DNA of 64,000 nt, taken from the NCBI GenBank assembly GCA_902613175.1, contig CACMGJ010000004.1:1-64000 (forward strand), given 5' to 3'. The position numbers and the translations under genes were made by a program. Below are positions 19,760 to 28,719 of this stretch, one piece after another; position 1 is the first letter of the stretch, and the number at the start of each line of letters is the position of its first letter. Source of the stretch: Halieaceae bacterium. GTDB lineage: Bacteria > Pseudomonadota > Gammaproteobacteria > Pseudomonadales > Halieaceae. The notes under the pieces were generated by a model, which had not been told where the DNA came from, searched no databases, and saw nothing but the letters and a program-made list of their open reading frames with translations.

Positions 19760-20784
19760 GACACGCCATACCAATCTCGGCGCTCTACTATTGGCATGAC
19801 CGAACCTTCAAACCAGTCCCAGAACACGCCGATAGCTGGGTGAGTGTCGCGATATAAAAGACAGGCCTCTCGAATGTAAGCGATCACCGCAGGGATATCC
19901 CTCATATAACTGGGTTTATCGTCCCTCAACCAAAGGCGAGAAAAGACACCTAAGATTTTTACATGACGCTGTAAACCGATGAGGTCAAACCACATAATAA
20001 ACTGTGACCAGGAGCCCTCATCCAGCTGACCCTCGCGCACCAAGCGCTCCCAATAATACTCAAGCCAAACTAACTGTTTCTCCCGCGGCCAAACCACATA
20101 GACATCTTTGAGCAGCGATACGGCGTCATAAGCCACTGGGCCTATAATGGCATCCTGAAAATCAATAACGGCTAATGACATATCTCCGACGGACACCATC
20201 AGGTTTCTACTGTGATAATCCCGATGCACCAATCCTTGCGGCTGATGATGCGCAGCGCCGATGACGCAGGCACTCATCTCCGCAAAAATCGAGAGCGCCT
20301 TCCTGTCTAAGGGCAAGCTCAGAGCCTTGGAAAAGAACCACTCTCGGCAGACGTCCAGCTCGCGCTGAAGCTCCTTTTGATCGTAATGCGGGAGCTCTGA
20401 CTCCACCGCGCGAATGGCACGAATCACCGCCAAGGTATCCAAGGCCTCTTTATACAGCGCACCTACATCATTCTGCTCTAAGGCCAGGGAAAAGGTGGTA
20501 TCACCCAAGTCCTCAAGTAAAAAGTAGCCTAAAGCCAGATTGGCCCGGGCCATGGATGGGACCCGCACTCCAGCGCCCTCTAAGGTGCGCTGTATCAGCA
20601 CAAATCGCTCATTATTCTCGGTTGGCGGTGACACCATCAGCACTCGGGAGCCAGAAGCAGGGCCATAGACCCGATAGAATTTTCGGGGGCTCGCATCGCC
20701 GGCGATAAGCTGCAATGCCACATCCGCTGCATCACACTTTAGTATCTCGCCCAGCCAACTGCGTTGTTCTTGCCCGTCTGACAC
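19756..20784 (-). CDS. amgK: N-acetylmuramate/N-acetylglucosamine kinase
   Basis: Anomeric sugar kinase of the peptidoglycan recycling shunt, feeding MurU. The 342-residue aminoglycoside-phosphotransferase fold has the Brenner-type catalytic motif LVHRDYHSRNLMV and the Mg-binding VIDFQDAIIGPVAYD. The GTG start at 20784 has AGGAGAAG upstream. It is the first gene of the minus-strand amgK-murU pair and is divergent from lptD across 125 bp. Confidence 0.92.
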   Translation of the reverse strand: MSDGQEQRSWLGEILKCDAADVALQLIAGDASPRKFYRVYGPASGSRVLMVSPPTENNERFVLIQRTLEGAGVRVPSMARANLALGYFLLEDLGDTTFSLALEQNDVGALYKEALDTLAVIRAIRAVESELPHYDQKELQRELDVCREWFFSKALSLPLDRKALSIFAEMSACVIGAAHHQPQGLVHRDYHSRNLMVSVGDMSLAVIDFQDAIIGPVAYDAVSLLKDVYVVWPREKQLVWLEYYWERLVREGQLDEGSWSQFIMWFDLIGLQRHVKILGVFSRLWLRDDKPSYMRDIPAVIAYIREACLLYRDTHPAIGVFWDWFEGSVMPIVERRDWYGVS

Positions 20785-20909
20785 CTCAGCTTCTCCTTAT
20801 ATAGGCTGATTAACCCGCAGCATTGCCAAAAAAACCCGAGAACAACCAAGCCTTCAGCGCGTTACACTGTCGAAGACCATAATAACCTGAACCTTGCGCT
20901 GAAACGCTT

Positions 20910-23288
20910 GTGTACGAGCTTTTGAACTCCAAAAATCTCTCCAGACTGATGCAACGAATTATCGGTGCTGCGCTTCTAGTTGTGTCAATGTTGCCGCCGG
21001 CTCATGCTAACGATGCGATTGAGGAAGAGCGGATTCAGGCTAGGCTCAACTGGGTACCGCTTGCCCAGGTAAAGCCAGAGAATCGCGATGAACGCTGCTT
21101 GAAGTGCCGAGGCCAATACCAGGACCCATTGGCCAACGTTGATCGCTCAACGCCACCAAACCAATTAGATCTCGAAGTGAGTGCAGGCGACAGCGATATC
21201 ACGGACGACACTCTGTATTTCTCGAATGATGTCACCGTGTCCCAGGGCTATCGAACCCTAAAAGCCCAAGAGGTCATCATAGACCGAGTCGAGCAAACAG
21301 TGTCTGCTCAAGGCCCCATCGAAGTTCGCGAGCCGGGGATCGTCATGTACGGCGATCAGATTACCTACGATAGCGTGAGCCAACGCGCATCGCTCAGCGA
21401 CGCCGAATTTGTCATGTACGAGCAGCAGCTCTACGGTATTGCTGAGAGCGTGACACGCGATGCCAATGGGTCACTTGAAATTGAAGACGGTCAGCTCACT
21501 TTCTGTGCGCCCACAGATCCAAGCTGGCTAGTCACGGCCGAAACATTAAATGTCGACCCCAACACCAACACCGGTGAAGCCTGGAGCGCCCGTATTGATA
21601 TCAAAGGCGTTCCTGTCGCCTATTTACCATGGGTGCAGTTTCCGCTGAATGATCGCCGCAAAACCGGCCTGCTCTTTCCTGACATCAGCAGCGATACGCG
21701 AGGCGGCCTCGATATAACGGTTCCGGTATATATGAACCTGGCGCCAAACTACGACGCTACCTACTCACCCCGCATTATCCAGGACCGCGGCCTCGTGCAT
21801 CAGCTCAACACCCGATTCTTGGGCAAGCAAACCGGATTCTGGGATGTCTCGGGCACCTATTTACGAGATGACGATCTCAATGTATCTGGCGCGGACAACA
21901 ACCGCTGGCTTCTAAATGTTCTGCAATCAAGCGATCCGTCGGCTCGCCTGCGTACGTCCATCGACTTCTCAAAGGTTAGCGATAATGAATACCTTCGAGA
22001 CCTTGAAAACAACACCTTAAGCGCGCAGAGACAAACGGCGCTTCTGCAGAGGGCGAGGGTGGACTGGCTCGCAGACAATTGGCTTTTTGGTTTGGAAGCT
22101 CAGCAATTTCAGAGCATTGCTGAAGATCTGACCGACAATTACAAGCGGTTACCCGAGATCAGTGCGGTCTGGCGGGGCGATACTAAATTGGGTCCGCTCG
22201 AACCACTCCTGAAACTGCAGGCGGCTAACTTTGATACCGACCTCGACAAAGTCAAGGGTCAACGGGTTTATCACGAGTTGGGGTTTAACTTACCCATCAC
22301 CCGCGACTACGGATTCTTAAATACCAGCTTGATTCACAGAAGCATCCAATATCGACTGCCAACGCCTGACACGGGTGAGACGCGTAGTGAGTCAGTATCC
22401 TCATGGCTGGGCAGGATCGAGGGCGGGTTGGAGTTCGAGCGAGATACCGAGCTCTTTGGTTTGTCGTTCACACAAACACTCGAACCGCGTGTTCAGTATC
22501 TTTATGCCGGGTACGATGATCATGCGGACATTCCCGATTTTGATAGTGCAGAGCTGACCTTCAGCTACCGGCAGCTATTCCGAAATACACGCTTCTCGGG
22601 CTACGACCGACTGGCGGATGGTAACCAGCTTTCGCTTGGCGTCACCTCACGCCTGATCGATACCGCGACGGGCAAAGAACGTGTGTCAGCGAGTTTTGGT
22701 CAGGTGATAAATTTCAAAGACCAACGCGTGCGCTTGAAGGAGAGCGACGCTGCCCTGACCGACGAAGGCTCGGCGCTCGCATTTGCTCTCAACGTGCGAA
22801 CCAGTGAGCGCTGGAGTATTCATAGTAACCTCTTATTCGACAGCTATAAGGACAAACTCGACGCGGCCAATGTCCGCGTTGGATTCAGGCCAAAGAAGGA
22901 TGCCATTGTAAATGTCGGCTACACGTTGCGAGAGCCACCGGCATCTTTTGCTGCGAGACCCGTTACCGAACAAGTGAATACATCAGCCTACATCCCCATC
23001 AATGACAACTGGAGCGCTTTTGGCGCACTGCGGTACTCTCTTGAGATCGGCAGCAGCGTGGAAGATATGATCGGTGTCGAGTACGATGGCTGCTGTTGGC
23101 GCGTGAGGTTGATTTATATGAGCTACCTCGACACGCTTCGGGACGTCGATGTGTTAATACCAGAACCGGAACTTACACGGGATCGAGCGTTCCAATTTCA
23201 GTTCGTTTTAAAGGGATTAGGCGGCTTCGGAGATCGAGTTGATAATCTCATGCAGGATATGATCAGAGGATTCAATGCTAAACGCTAA
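20910..23288 (+). CDS. lptD: LPS-assembly outer membrane protein LptD
   Basis: Beta-barrel translocon that inserts lipopolysaccharide into the outer leaflet with LptE. The product is 792 residues, with a signal peptide ending near AHA at 33, then an N-terminal LptA-like jellyroll (DDTLYFSNDVTVSQGYRTLKA) and a C-terminal 26-strand barrel. The cysteines needed for the essential disulfides are present: Cys63/Cys66 in ERCLKCRG and the adjacent pair in YDGCCWRVRLIYM. The GTG at 20910 is used here; ATG 20949 would give a shorter signal peptide, and neither has a clear Shine-Dalgarno sequence. It overlaps surA by 14 nt. Confidence 0.95.
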   Translation: MYELLNSKNLSRLMQRIIGAALLVVSMLPPAHANDAIEEERIQARLNWVPLAQVKPENRDERCLKCRGQYQDPLANVDRSTPPNQLDLEVSAGDSDITDDTLYFSNDVTVSQGYRTLKAQEVIIDRVEQTVSAQGPIEVREPGIVMYGDQITYDSVSQRASLSDAEFVMYEQQLYGIAESVTRDANGSLEIEDGQLTFCAPTDPSWLVTAETLNVDPNTNTGEAWSARIDIKGVPVAYLPWVQFPLNDRRKTGLLFPDISSDTRGGLDITVPVYMNLAPNYDATYSPRIIQDRGLVHQLNTRFLGKQTGFWDVSGTYLRDDDLNVSGADNNRWLLNVLQSSDPSARLRTSIDFSKVSDNEYLRDLENNTLSAQRQTALLQRARVDWLADNWLFGLEAQQFQSIAEDLTDNYKRLPEISAVWRGDTKLGPLEPLLKLQAANFDTDLDKVKGQRVYHELGFNLPITRDYGFLNTSLIHRSIQYRLPTPDTGETRSESVSSWLGRIEGGLEFERDTELFGLSFTQTLEPRVQYLYAGYDDHADIPDFDSAELTFSYRQLFRNTRFSGYDRLADGNQLSLGVTSRLIDTATGKERVSASFGQVINFKDQRVRLKESDAALTDEGSALAFALNVRTSERWSIHSNLLFDSYKDKLDAANVRVGFRPKKDAIVNVGYTLREPPASFAARPVTEQVNTSAYIPINDNWSAFGALRYSLEIGSSVEDMIGVEYDGCCWRVRLIYMSYLDTLRDVDVLIPEPELTRDRAFQFQFVLKGLGGFGDRVDNLMQDMIRGFNAKR

Positions 23289-24549
23289 GCTCAAAGGGTG
23301 GGTTTTCGCTGCTCTTGCATCGTCAGTATCTTCGGTTGCATGGTCGCAGGTCGTCCAGCTCGATAGTGTCGTGGCCATAGTCGATGAAGACATTATTCTT
23401 GCGAGTGAGGTGCGCGAGCGAGTCGAGCAGGTGAAGGCGACTGCTGTCCAGCGCAACATGACACTTCCGGATGATGAAACCGTGGTGCAGGAAACGCTCG
23501 ACCGATTAATCCTCGAGAGCATCCAACTGCAATTGGCCGATCGCTACGGTGTTCGCGTGCCCGACGCACAGCTCGATCAATCGATGGCGAGGATCGCTGC
23601 CCAAAACGGCCTCACCCTCGAGCAATTCCGGGATGCCCTGATTCAAAACGGTCAAAATTACGTCGAGATGCGTGAAGGCCTCCGCGATGAACTCGCGATT
23701 CAGCGCGTCCAGCAGGGCAGCGTGATGCGAGATATCAATATCACCGAGAAAGAAATTGATAACTTCATGGCGACGGAGGAAGGCATTGCGCTGACTGAAC
23801 CGGAATACCGAGTAGTACAGGCGTTGCTACCGATTAAGCGATCCGATAGCGCTGAGCAGCGAACCGCCAAAGAAGACTTCGTCGATGGCGTGCTCGCCAA
23901 CATTCTTGCCGGAGCAGACTTTTCCAAGGCAGTCAGTGTTCAAGAGCCCTATACCTTTAACGGCGGTGACCTTGGTTGGCGAAAACTCAGTGATATTCCC
24001 AGCATGTTTGCTAACATTCTTTCTAGTCTTGAGGCAGGCGACACTGGAAAGGTTCAGTCCAACTCAGGGCTACACCTTGTCCACTTGGCAGAGGCTCGTG
24101 GTTTAGAGCGCCTCGTCGAGCAAACCAATGTCCGTCATATCCTCGTCACGCCCAATGAGGTATTGGATGATGAAGCGGTGCGTAATTTTGTCCTTGGTCT
24201 AAAAGAGCGAGTCAACAGCGGAGAAGACTTTGCAGATCTCGCTAAAGAGCACTCGGACGACATCGGATCGGCCCAGGAAGGCGGCGAACTCGGATGGACC
24301 AATCCGGGTCAGATGGTTCCCGAATTTGAGGCCGCCATGGCAAGCGCCGAAATCGGCGTGGTGACAGAGCCGGTCCGCAGCGAATTCGGATGGCATATCC
24401 TCGAGGTCACAGGACGTCGCACCGAGAATTTCGCTGAGCAAGTCAGGCGCAACCAGATAGCAAACTACCTTCGTGAAGCGAAATACGAGGAAGAGCTGGA
24501 AAACTGGCTCAGAGAAATTCGCGACGAGGCGTTTGTCGACATCAAATAA
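23275..24549 (+). CDS. surA: Periplasmic chaperone/peptidyl-prolyl isomerase SurA
   Basis: Escorts unfolded outer-membrane proteins, including LptD, through the periplasm. The product is 424 residues with a signal peptide ending near VAWSQ (about residue 24). The N-terminal chaperone domain begins VVQLDSVVAIVDEDIILASE. Two parvulin domains follow: the first around 170-270 (GGDLGWRKLSDIP) and the second around 283-385 (VRHILVT, GGELGWTNPGQMVPEFE). Its ATG lies inside the lptD 3' end, which couples client and chaperone expression. Confidence 0.95.
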   Translation: MLNAKLKGWVFAALASSVSSVAWSQVVQLDSVVAIVDEDIILASEVRERVEQVKATAVQRNMTLPDDETVVQETLDRLILESIQLQLADRYGVRVPDAQLDQSMARIAAQNGLTLEQFRDALIQNGQNYVEMREGLRDELAIQRVQQGSVMRDINITEKEIDNFMATEEGIALTEPEYRVVQALLPIKRSDSAEQRTAKEDFVDGVLANILAGADFSKAVSVQEPYTFNGGDLGWRKLSDIPSMFANILSSLEAGDTGKVQSNSGLHLVHLAEARGLERLVEQTNVRHILVTPNEVLDDEAVRNFVLGLKERVNSGEDFADLAKEHSDDIGSAQEGGELGWTNPGQMVPEFEAAMASAEIGVVTEPVRSEFGWHILEVTGRRTENFAEQVRRNQIANYLREAKYEEELENWLREIRDEAFVDIK

Positions 24550-24562
24550 CGATGCAGTTGTT

Positions 24563-25552
24563 ATGACGGAGTATGCCCGTCTAGTCATTACTCTGGGTGA
24601 GCCCGCAGGTATTGGGCCCGATGTTGTTCTCGGTGCCCTTCAATCGCCCTTTGATGCGCAAATTGCTGTCGTTGGCGATTTGCAGGTATTGGAGCAGCGA
24701 GCCATAGCGCTCGGCATGGACCTGCAATTCAGCATGTTATCACCCGACGCGCCACCGCCGCACATCCCCGGAAAAGTGAGTGTCTATCACATACCCTGCG
24801 CAAGCCCGGTCGAGCCTGGTCGGCTCAATGTGGCGAACGCCAGCCACGTCTTACAGACCTTACGGACATCGGTTCAATTACTAAAAGACAAGCGGTTTGA
24901 CGCAGTCGTCACAGCACCCGTGCAGAAGTCCGTGATAAACGACAGCGGACTGAGCTTCACTGGCCACACCGAATTCTTCAGCGAGCAGTTTGGCTGCGAG
25001 GACGTGGTCATGTTGCTGGTGAATGATGGGCTGCGCGTGGCGCTTGCGACAACACACCTGCCCCTGCGAGAGGTTCCAGATGCAATCACTCGGCAATCCC
25101 TTCTAAGCAAGCTCGATATCATCCACAACGACCTAACGCGCCTTTACGGCATTACTCAGCCTCGCATTGCAATGTTGGGGCTCAACCCTCACGCGGGTGA
25201 AGGGGGGCATTTAGGACGCGAAGAGATAGAGACCATTACGCCGGCACACGAGGAAGCGCTGCGCCGCGGCATCGATGTGACTGCACCTATCCCGGCGGAT
25301 ACGGCTTTTACGTCCAAACAGGTACTCGATGCCGACGTTGTGTTGGCTATGTTTCATGACCAAGGGTTGCCAGTACTCAAAGCGCGAGGGTTTGGCTCGT
25401 CCGTCAACATTACGTTGGGGTTGCCCACGATTCGCACATCCGTTGACCACGGCACTGCCTTGGAGCTTGCGGCCACCGGTAAGGCCTCATCTGAGAGTAT
25501 GAAAGCAGCGATAACCGAAGCGATCGCCTGCGCTCAAAACCAGAGCTTATAA
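24563..25552 (+). CDS. pdxA: 4-hydroxythreonine-4-phosphate dehydrogenase
   Basis: Oxidises 4-phosphohydroxy-L-threonine in pyridoxal phosphate synthesis. From ATG 24563 (MTEYARLVITLGEPAGIGPD) it has 329 residues, the family norm. It shows VVTAPVQKSVIND, FTGHTEFF, LGLNPHAGEGGHLGREE, FHDQGLPVLK and VDHGTALELA (metal-binding His residues). A longer reading from 24473 lies inside surA and is rejected. Its stop overlaps the convergent patatin gene by 6 nt, so the usual run-on into rsmA is broken. Confidence 0.95.
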   Translation: MTEYARLVITLGEPAGIGPDVVLGALQSPFDAQIAVVGDLQVLEQRAIALGMDLQFSMLSPDAPPPHIPGKVSVYHIPCASPVEPGRLNVANASHVLQTLRTSVQLLKDKRFDAVVTAPVQKSVINDSGLSFTGHTEFFSEQFGCEDVVMLLVNDGLRVALATTHLPLREVPDAITRQSLLSKLDIIHNDLTRLYGITQPRIAMLGLNPHAGEGGHLGREEIETITPAHEEALRRGIDVTAPIPADTAFTSKQVLDADVVLAMFHDQGLPVLKARGFGSSVNITLGLPTIRTSVDHGTALELAATGKASSESMKAAITEAIACAQNQSL

Positions 25553-26476
25553 ACTAAGCGACAGAATTCGGCTTAGCATTGCCTCGTTTTCAAGGATAAG
25601 TCGATCCGCGATTCGCTTCAGGTTTTCAATATTAGTCTCGGAGGCGTCATCCATGTCGTCATTGGCTTCGTCAAGCGTCACCTGCAAACGGATATACCGA
25701 TCACCTAAAAAAATACGCATTTGGTGATTAGCTGCCTTGGTGGCACCGTCGAACATACAGTCAAGCAGGGGCATCACCCAACCAGCCTGCCCCCAATCTT
25801 TTGCGCTTTCATACGGAATCGGTCTTACCAACTCGCCTGTCCCTAGTGAGACAACCATCAACGGTTCGTTAGGGTATAGCTTCAATGCTTCTGCGTATGC
25901 CGACACAACGGGTGAATTTACGAACACCCCACCGTCTATCAGCGCTCGATAATTTCCCTGAACATCAATAAGCGTGGGCTCGAAATAAGTAGGCGCTGCG
26001 CTGGTGGCGCGAGCGGCATCGCGACACCTGACCGTTTCATGGTCTGGATGCCAGCTCTTCAAAAAGAGCGTCCGTCTCTCTTCGATGTCGTAGGTGGTCA
26101 CCATGGTCGAGCCTAAGGTATCCCCCAGTCGCGCATTGGAAAAGTATTTTCTCAGAGCTGCCTCGAGCGGCTTTGCTGAATAGAGCTCATCGAGTACACC
26201 CCCTGCGGAGCGAATATTCCGCCAAATAGTTCGCTCAAATATTTTATCGCCACTATTTTTAAAAAAATCTGCAAGATCGTGCGCTGAATATTTTGGCGCC
26301 CCCATTGCATCGGCCTGAGCGAGGCCCAGTGCGATAATGCCGCCCGACGACGTGCCCACACAAAGATCAAATAGCTCAGAGATGGGCTTACCCGACTCGC
26401 GTTCCAAGTGATCTAAGACAAGCGAAGGAATAATCCCTCGAATACCACCGCCATCAATAGATAAAACTTTTCGCAT
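25547..26476 (-). CDS. Patatin-like phospholipase/acyl hydrolase
   Basis: A 309-residue patatin-fold lipid acyl hydrolase. The oxyanion-hole motif DGGGIRG is at 8-14, the nucleophile elbow GTSSG at 41-45 (Ser43), and the dyad Asp181 in ALIDGGVF. All catalytic elements are intact. There is no signal peptide or membrane segment, so it should be cytoplasmic. It is transcribed against the pdxA-rsmA direction and splits that operon. Some patatins are CBASS effectors, but no cyclic-nucleotide synthase, Cap2 or Cap3 gene lies nearby. The N-terminal side faces an AT-rich gap shared with the H-NS-like gene. Lipid turnover or toxin-like roles cannot be told apart. Confidence 0.88.
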   Translation of the reverse strand: MRKVLSIDGGGIRGIIPSLVLDHLERESGKPISELFDLCVGTSSGGIIALGLAQADAMGAPKYSAHDLADFFKNSGDKIFERTIWRNIRSAGGVLDELYSAKPLEAALRKYFSNARLGDTLGSTMVTTYDIEERRTLFLKSWHPDHETVRCRDAARATSAAPTYFEPTLIDVQGNYRALIDGGVFVNSPVVSAYAEALKLYPNEPLMVVSLGTGELVRPIPYESAKDWGQAGWVMPLLDCMFDGATKAANHQMRIFLGDRYIRLQVTLDEANDDMDDASETNIENLKRIADRLILENEAMLSRILSLSL

Positions 26477-26594
26477 ATTCCATTATTTAATTTATTCGCG
26501 TTATGCAAACTGTGTCTTATTTTTTTAACCATGAGTTTATTTTAAAACGCGATACTATTACACTACGCCGAAAGACATCTAAGGTTTCATTTGC

Positions 26595-27011
26595 ATGAAC
26601 GAAGCACTTGCTCTTCAATCTATTGCCAAATCAAAAGCTGCAGCAAACCGCGCAGTTAAATCGCTCGACATTCAACAAATTGAGCGAGCCCTTGCTAATT
26701 TATCAGCCGCTGCAGAAACAATTAAAGAGCGTGAATCAATACGCGCTCAACGAAAGAAGGAAGTGGCGGTAAAAAAACTAAAATCGATGATGGACGAGTT
26801 GGGAATATCCGCTGCGGATATTACTGGGTCATTGAAACCAAAAACTAACGGTAAGCGGGCGACCGGTCCGAAGAAGGGCAACAAGGTTGCACCCAAATAT
26901 CAAATCACGTTGGACGGCGTGACTCACCAATGGACGGGGCGGGGTCGCACACCTGTCGTCTTCAGGTCGCACGTTGAAAACGGGGGCTCGCTCGACGACT
27001 GTCTCATCTAA
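26595..27011 (+). CDS. H-NS family nucleoid protein
   Basis: A 138-residue basic protein. Residues about 25-70 form a charged coiled coil suited to oligomerisation (KERESIRAQRKKEVAVKKLK). A flexible Lys/Gly linker follows at 80-100, then the H-NS C-terminal DNA-binding motif WTGRGRTP at 113-120, preceded by KYQITLDG. This is the BpH3/H-NS type that binds AT-rich DNA. The 118-bp gap upstream is markedly AT-rich and could be its own target. It sits between the patatin gene and rsmA (13 nt upstream of it), an uncommon place, and may have entered together with the patatin gene. Confidence 0.82.
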   Translation: MNEALALQSIAKSKAAANRAVKSLDIQQIERALANLSAAAETIKERESIRAQRKKEVAVKKLKSMMDELGISAADITGSLKPKTNGKRATGPKKGNKVAPKYQITLDGVTHQWTGRGRTPVVFRSHVENGGSLDDCLI

Positions 27012-27024
27012 GACATAGGCGCCC

Positions 27025-27849
27025 ATGCCCAAGGCATCAAAACGCGGCGGCGCATCGCGGCCGAAAACGCATGCGCCCCGAAAGCGTTTTGGTCAGAACT
27101 TTTTAACCGATCAGGGTGTTATTTCCGCCATCGCCCGGGCTATTAATCCGCAAAAAGATGACAACGTCGTCGAAATTGGTCCCGGCCAAGGTGCGCTGAC
27201 TGATGCGCTGTTTGAAAGTGGTTGTGCCATCAAGGCCATTGAAATAGATCGTGATTTGCAATCTCAATTGCGAGTCATGTTTTTTAATCGGGACTTCACA
27301 CTGTTCAATTGCGATGCGCTTAAATTTGATTTCAACGAATTATCGGATGGTCATCACGATTTAAGAATTGTCGGAAACCTTCCTTATAATATTTCGACTC
27401 CGTTGATATTCAAGCTGCTCACGCATTTGCCTATCGTTCGTGACATGCACTTCATGCTGCAGAGAGAAGTGGTCGATAGATTAGCGGCGCGCCCCGGTAG
27501 TAAACACTGGGGAAGATTGAGCGTTATGACTCAGGTCGATTGTGATGTAGAGCATTTATTCGAAGTGCCACCAGAGGCTTTTTATCCGCAACCCAAAGTT
27601 CAGTCGGCGATCGTGCGGCTGACGCCCAAGATGACATCTCACCGTCGCGAGTGTTCTCGCGAGGAGCTTGGAAAACTCGTTCAATTAGCGTTTGCACAAC
27701 GCCGAAAGACGCTGAGGAACAATCTTCGCGGTGTTATTGACGATGCCGTCATGCAGCAACTGGGGATTGACCCGACGTGCCGTGCGGAGACCCTGTCGCT
27801 AGATCAACTGATGGACTTGAGCCTCGAACTTCCCAAGGCGGCTATCTGA
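27025..27849 (+). CDS. rsmA: 16S rRNA dimethyladenosine transferase RsmA/KsgA
   Basis: Dimethylates A1518 and A1519 of 16S rRNA late in 30S assembly. The 274 residues contain KRFGQNFLTDQGVISAIA, the SAM site VVEIGPGQGALTDAL, and the catalytic NLPYNIST motif (Asn-Leu-Pro-Tyr), then VQSAIVRLTP and LAFAQRRKTLRNNL. It starts 13 nt after the H-NS-like gene and is followed by apaH after 57 nt. apaG, which normally lies between rsmA and apaH, is absent. Confidence 0.96.
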   Translation: MPKASKRGGASRPKTHAPRKRFGQNFLTDQGVISAIARAINPQKDDNVVEIGPGQGALTDALFESGCAIKAIEIDRDLQSQLRVMFFNRDFTLFNCDALKFDFNELSDGHHDLRIVGNLPYNISTPLIFKLLTHLPIVRDMHFMLQREVVDRLAARPGSKHWGRLSVMTQVDCDVEHLFEVPPEAFYPQPKVQSAIVRLTPKMTSHRRECSREELGKLVQLAFAQRRKTLRNNLRGVIDDAVMQQLGIDPTCRAETLSLDQLMDLSLELPKAAI

Positions 27850-27906
27850 TTCTCTGCCGCCCAGTTACACTCAGGGCGAGCCAAATCTAAACGAACAGGA
27901 TTAAGC

Positions 27907-28719
27907 ATGGCGACCTACGTGGTGGGCGACATTCAAGGGTGTTTTGATCAGTTCCGGTGTCTGCTGGAAAAGGTCAGTTTTAATCCTGACAAAGATGTGA
28001 TTTGGAGTGTGGGCGATTTGGTCAACCGCGGACCCCGCAACCTTGCAACCTTACGCTGGTTTAAAGAGCGGCGTGACAATGCAGTGGTTGTCCTGGGTAA
28101 TCACGACCTACACCTGATGGCTGTTTCAGCAGGCGCAAGAAAAATGAGTAACTCAGATAATTTTGATGACATTCTCGATGCGCCAGACCGAGAGACACTG
28201 ATCGAATGGCTTCATCATCAGCCACTGATGCACAACGAGCATGATGTGACCCTGGTACACGCAGGCATCCCACCCATGTGGTCGGTTAGCGAAGCGCTTG
28301 ATCGCGCGGCCGAAGTCGAGCAGGTCTTGCGAGGGCCTGATTGCATTCGATTCTTCAATGCCATGTATGGCAATGATCCAATCGTCTGGGACGATCAGCT
28401 CACGGGTATGACTCGGCTTCGGGTTATCACGAATTACCTCACCCGCATGCGCTATTGCACAAAGAAAGGAAAGTTGGACCTTATTAGCAATGGGCCAACG
28501 CCGACGGCTAATGCGCTCAAAGGAAAAAAAGTCGCGCCTTGGTTTAGCCACGAGGCTAGACGCACAAAAGACGATGTTGTGATTTTCGGTCACTGGGCGT
28601 CTATTGATGGCGTGACTGACTCACCCAACGTCATCGGACTCGATACCGGCTGTGTCTGGGGAAATCAAATGACACTCATGGCGCTCGAGACCCAGACCTT
28701 CTATCGGTGCAATTGCTAA
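27907..28719 (+). CDS. apaH: Symmetrical bis(5'-nucleosyl)-tetraphosphatase ApaH
   Basis: Hydrolyses Ap4A to two ADP and also removes Np4 caps from RNA. The 270-residue calcineurin-type phosphoesterase shows the metal motifs [26 protein letters not shown] and [10 protein letters not shown], plus [11 protein letters not shown]. Start ATG 27907 has ACAGGATTA upstream. Its stop shares one base with the cca ATG (TAATG), so the two genes are translationally coupled. Confidence 0.95.
   Translation: MATYVVGDIQGCFDQFRCLLEKVSFNPDKDVIWSVGDLVNRGPRNLATLRWFKERRDNAVVVLGNHDLHLMAVSAGARKMSNSDNFDDILDAPDRETLIEWLHHQPLMHNEHDVTLVHAGIPPMWSVSEALDRAAEVEQVLRGPDCIRFFNAMYGNDPIVWDDQLTGMTRLRVITNYLTRMRYCTKKGKLDLISNGPTPTANALKGKKVAPWFSHEARRTKDDVVIFGHWASIDGVTDSPNVIGLDTGCVWGNQMTLMALETQTFYRCNC

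Noticed and set aside
24473-24562. 30-codon N-terminal extension of pdxA
   Set aside because: Lies within surA in another frame; PdxA relatives start at the MTEYARLVITLGEPAGIG segment.
25547-26476. Patatin as a CBASS antiviral effector
   Set aside because: No cyclic-dinucleotide synthase, E1/E2 or JAB-type gene is nearby and motifs are those of general patatins.
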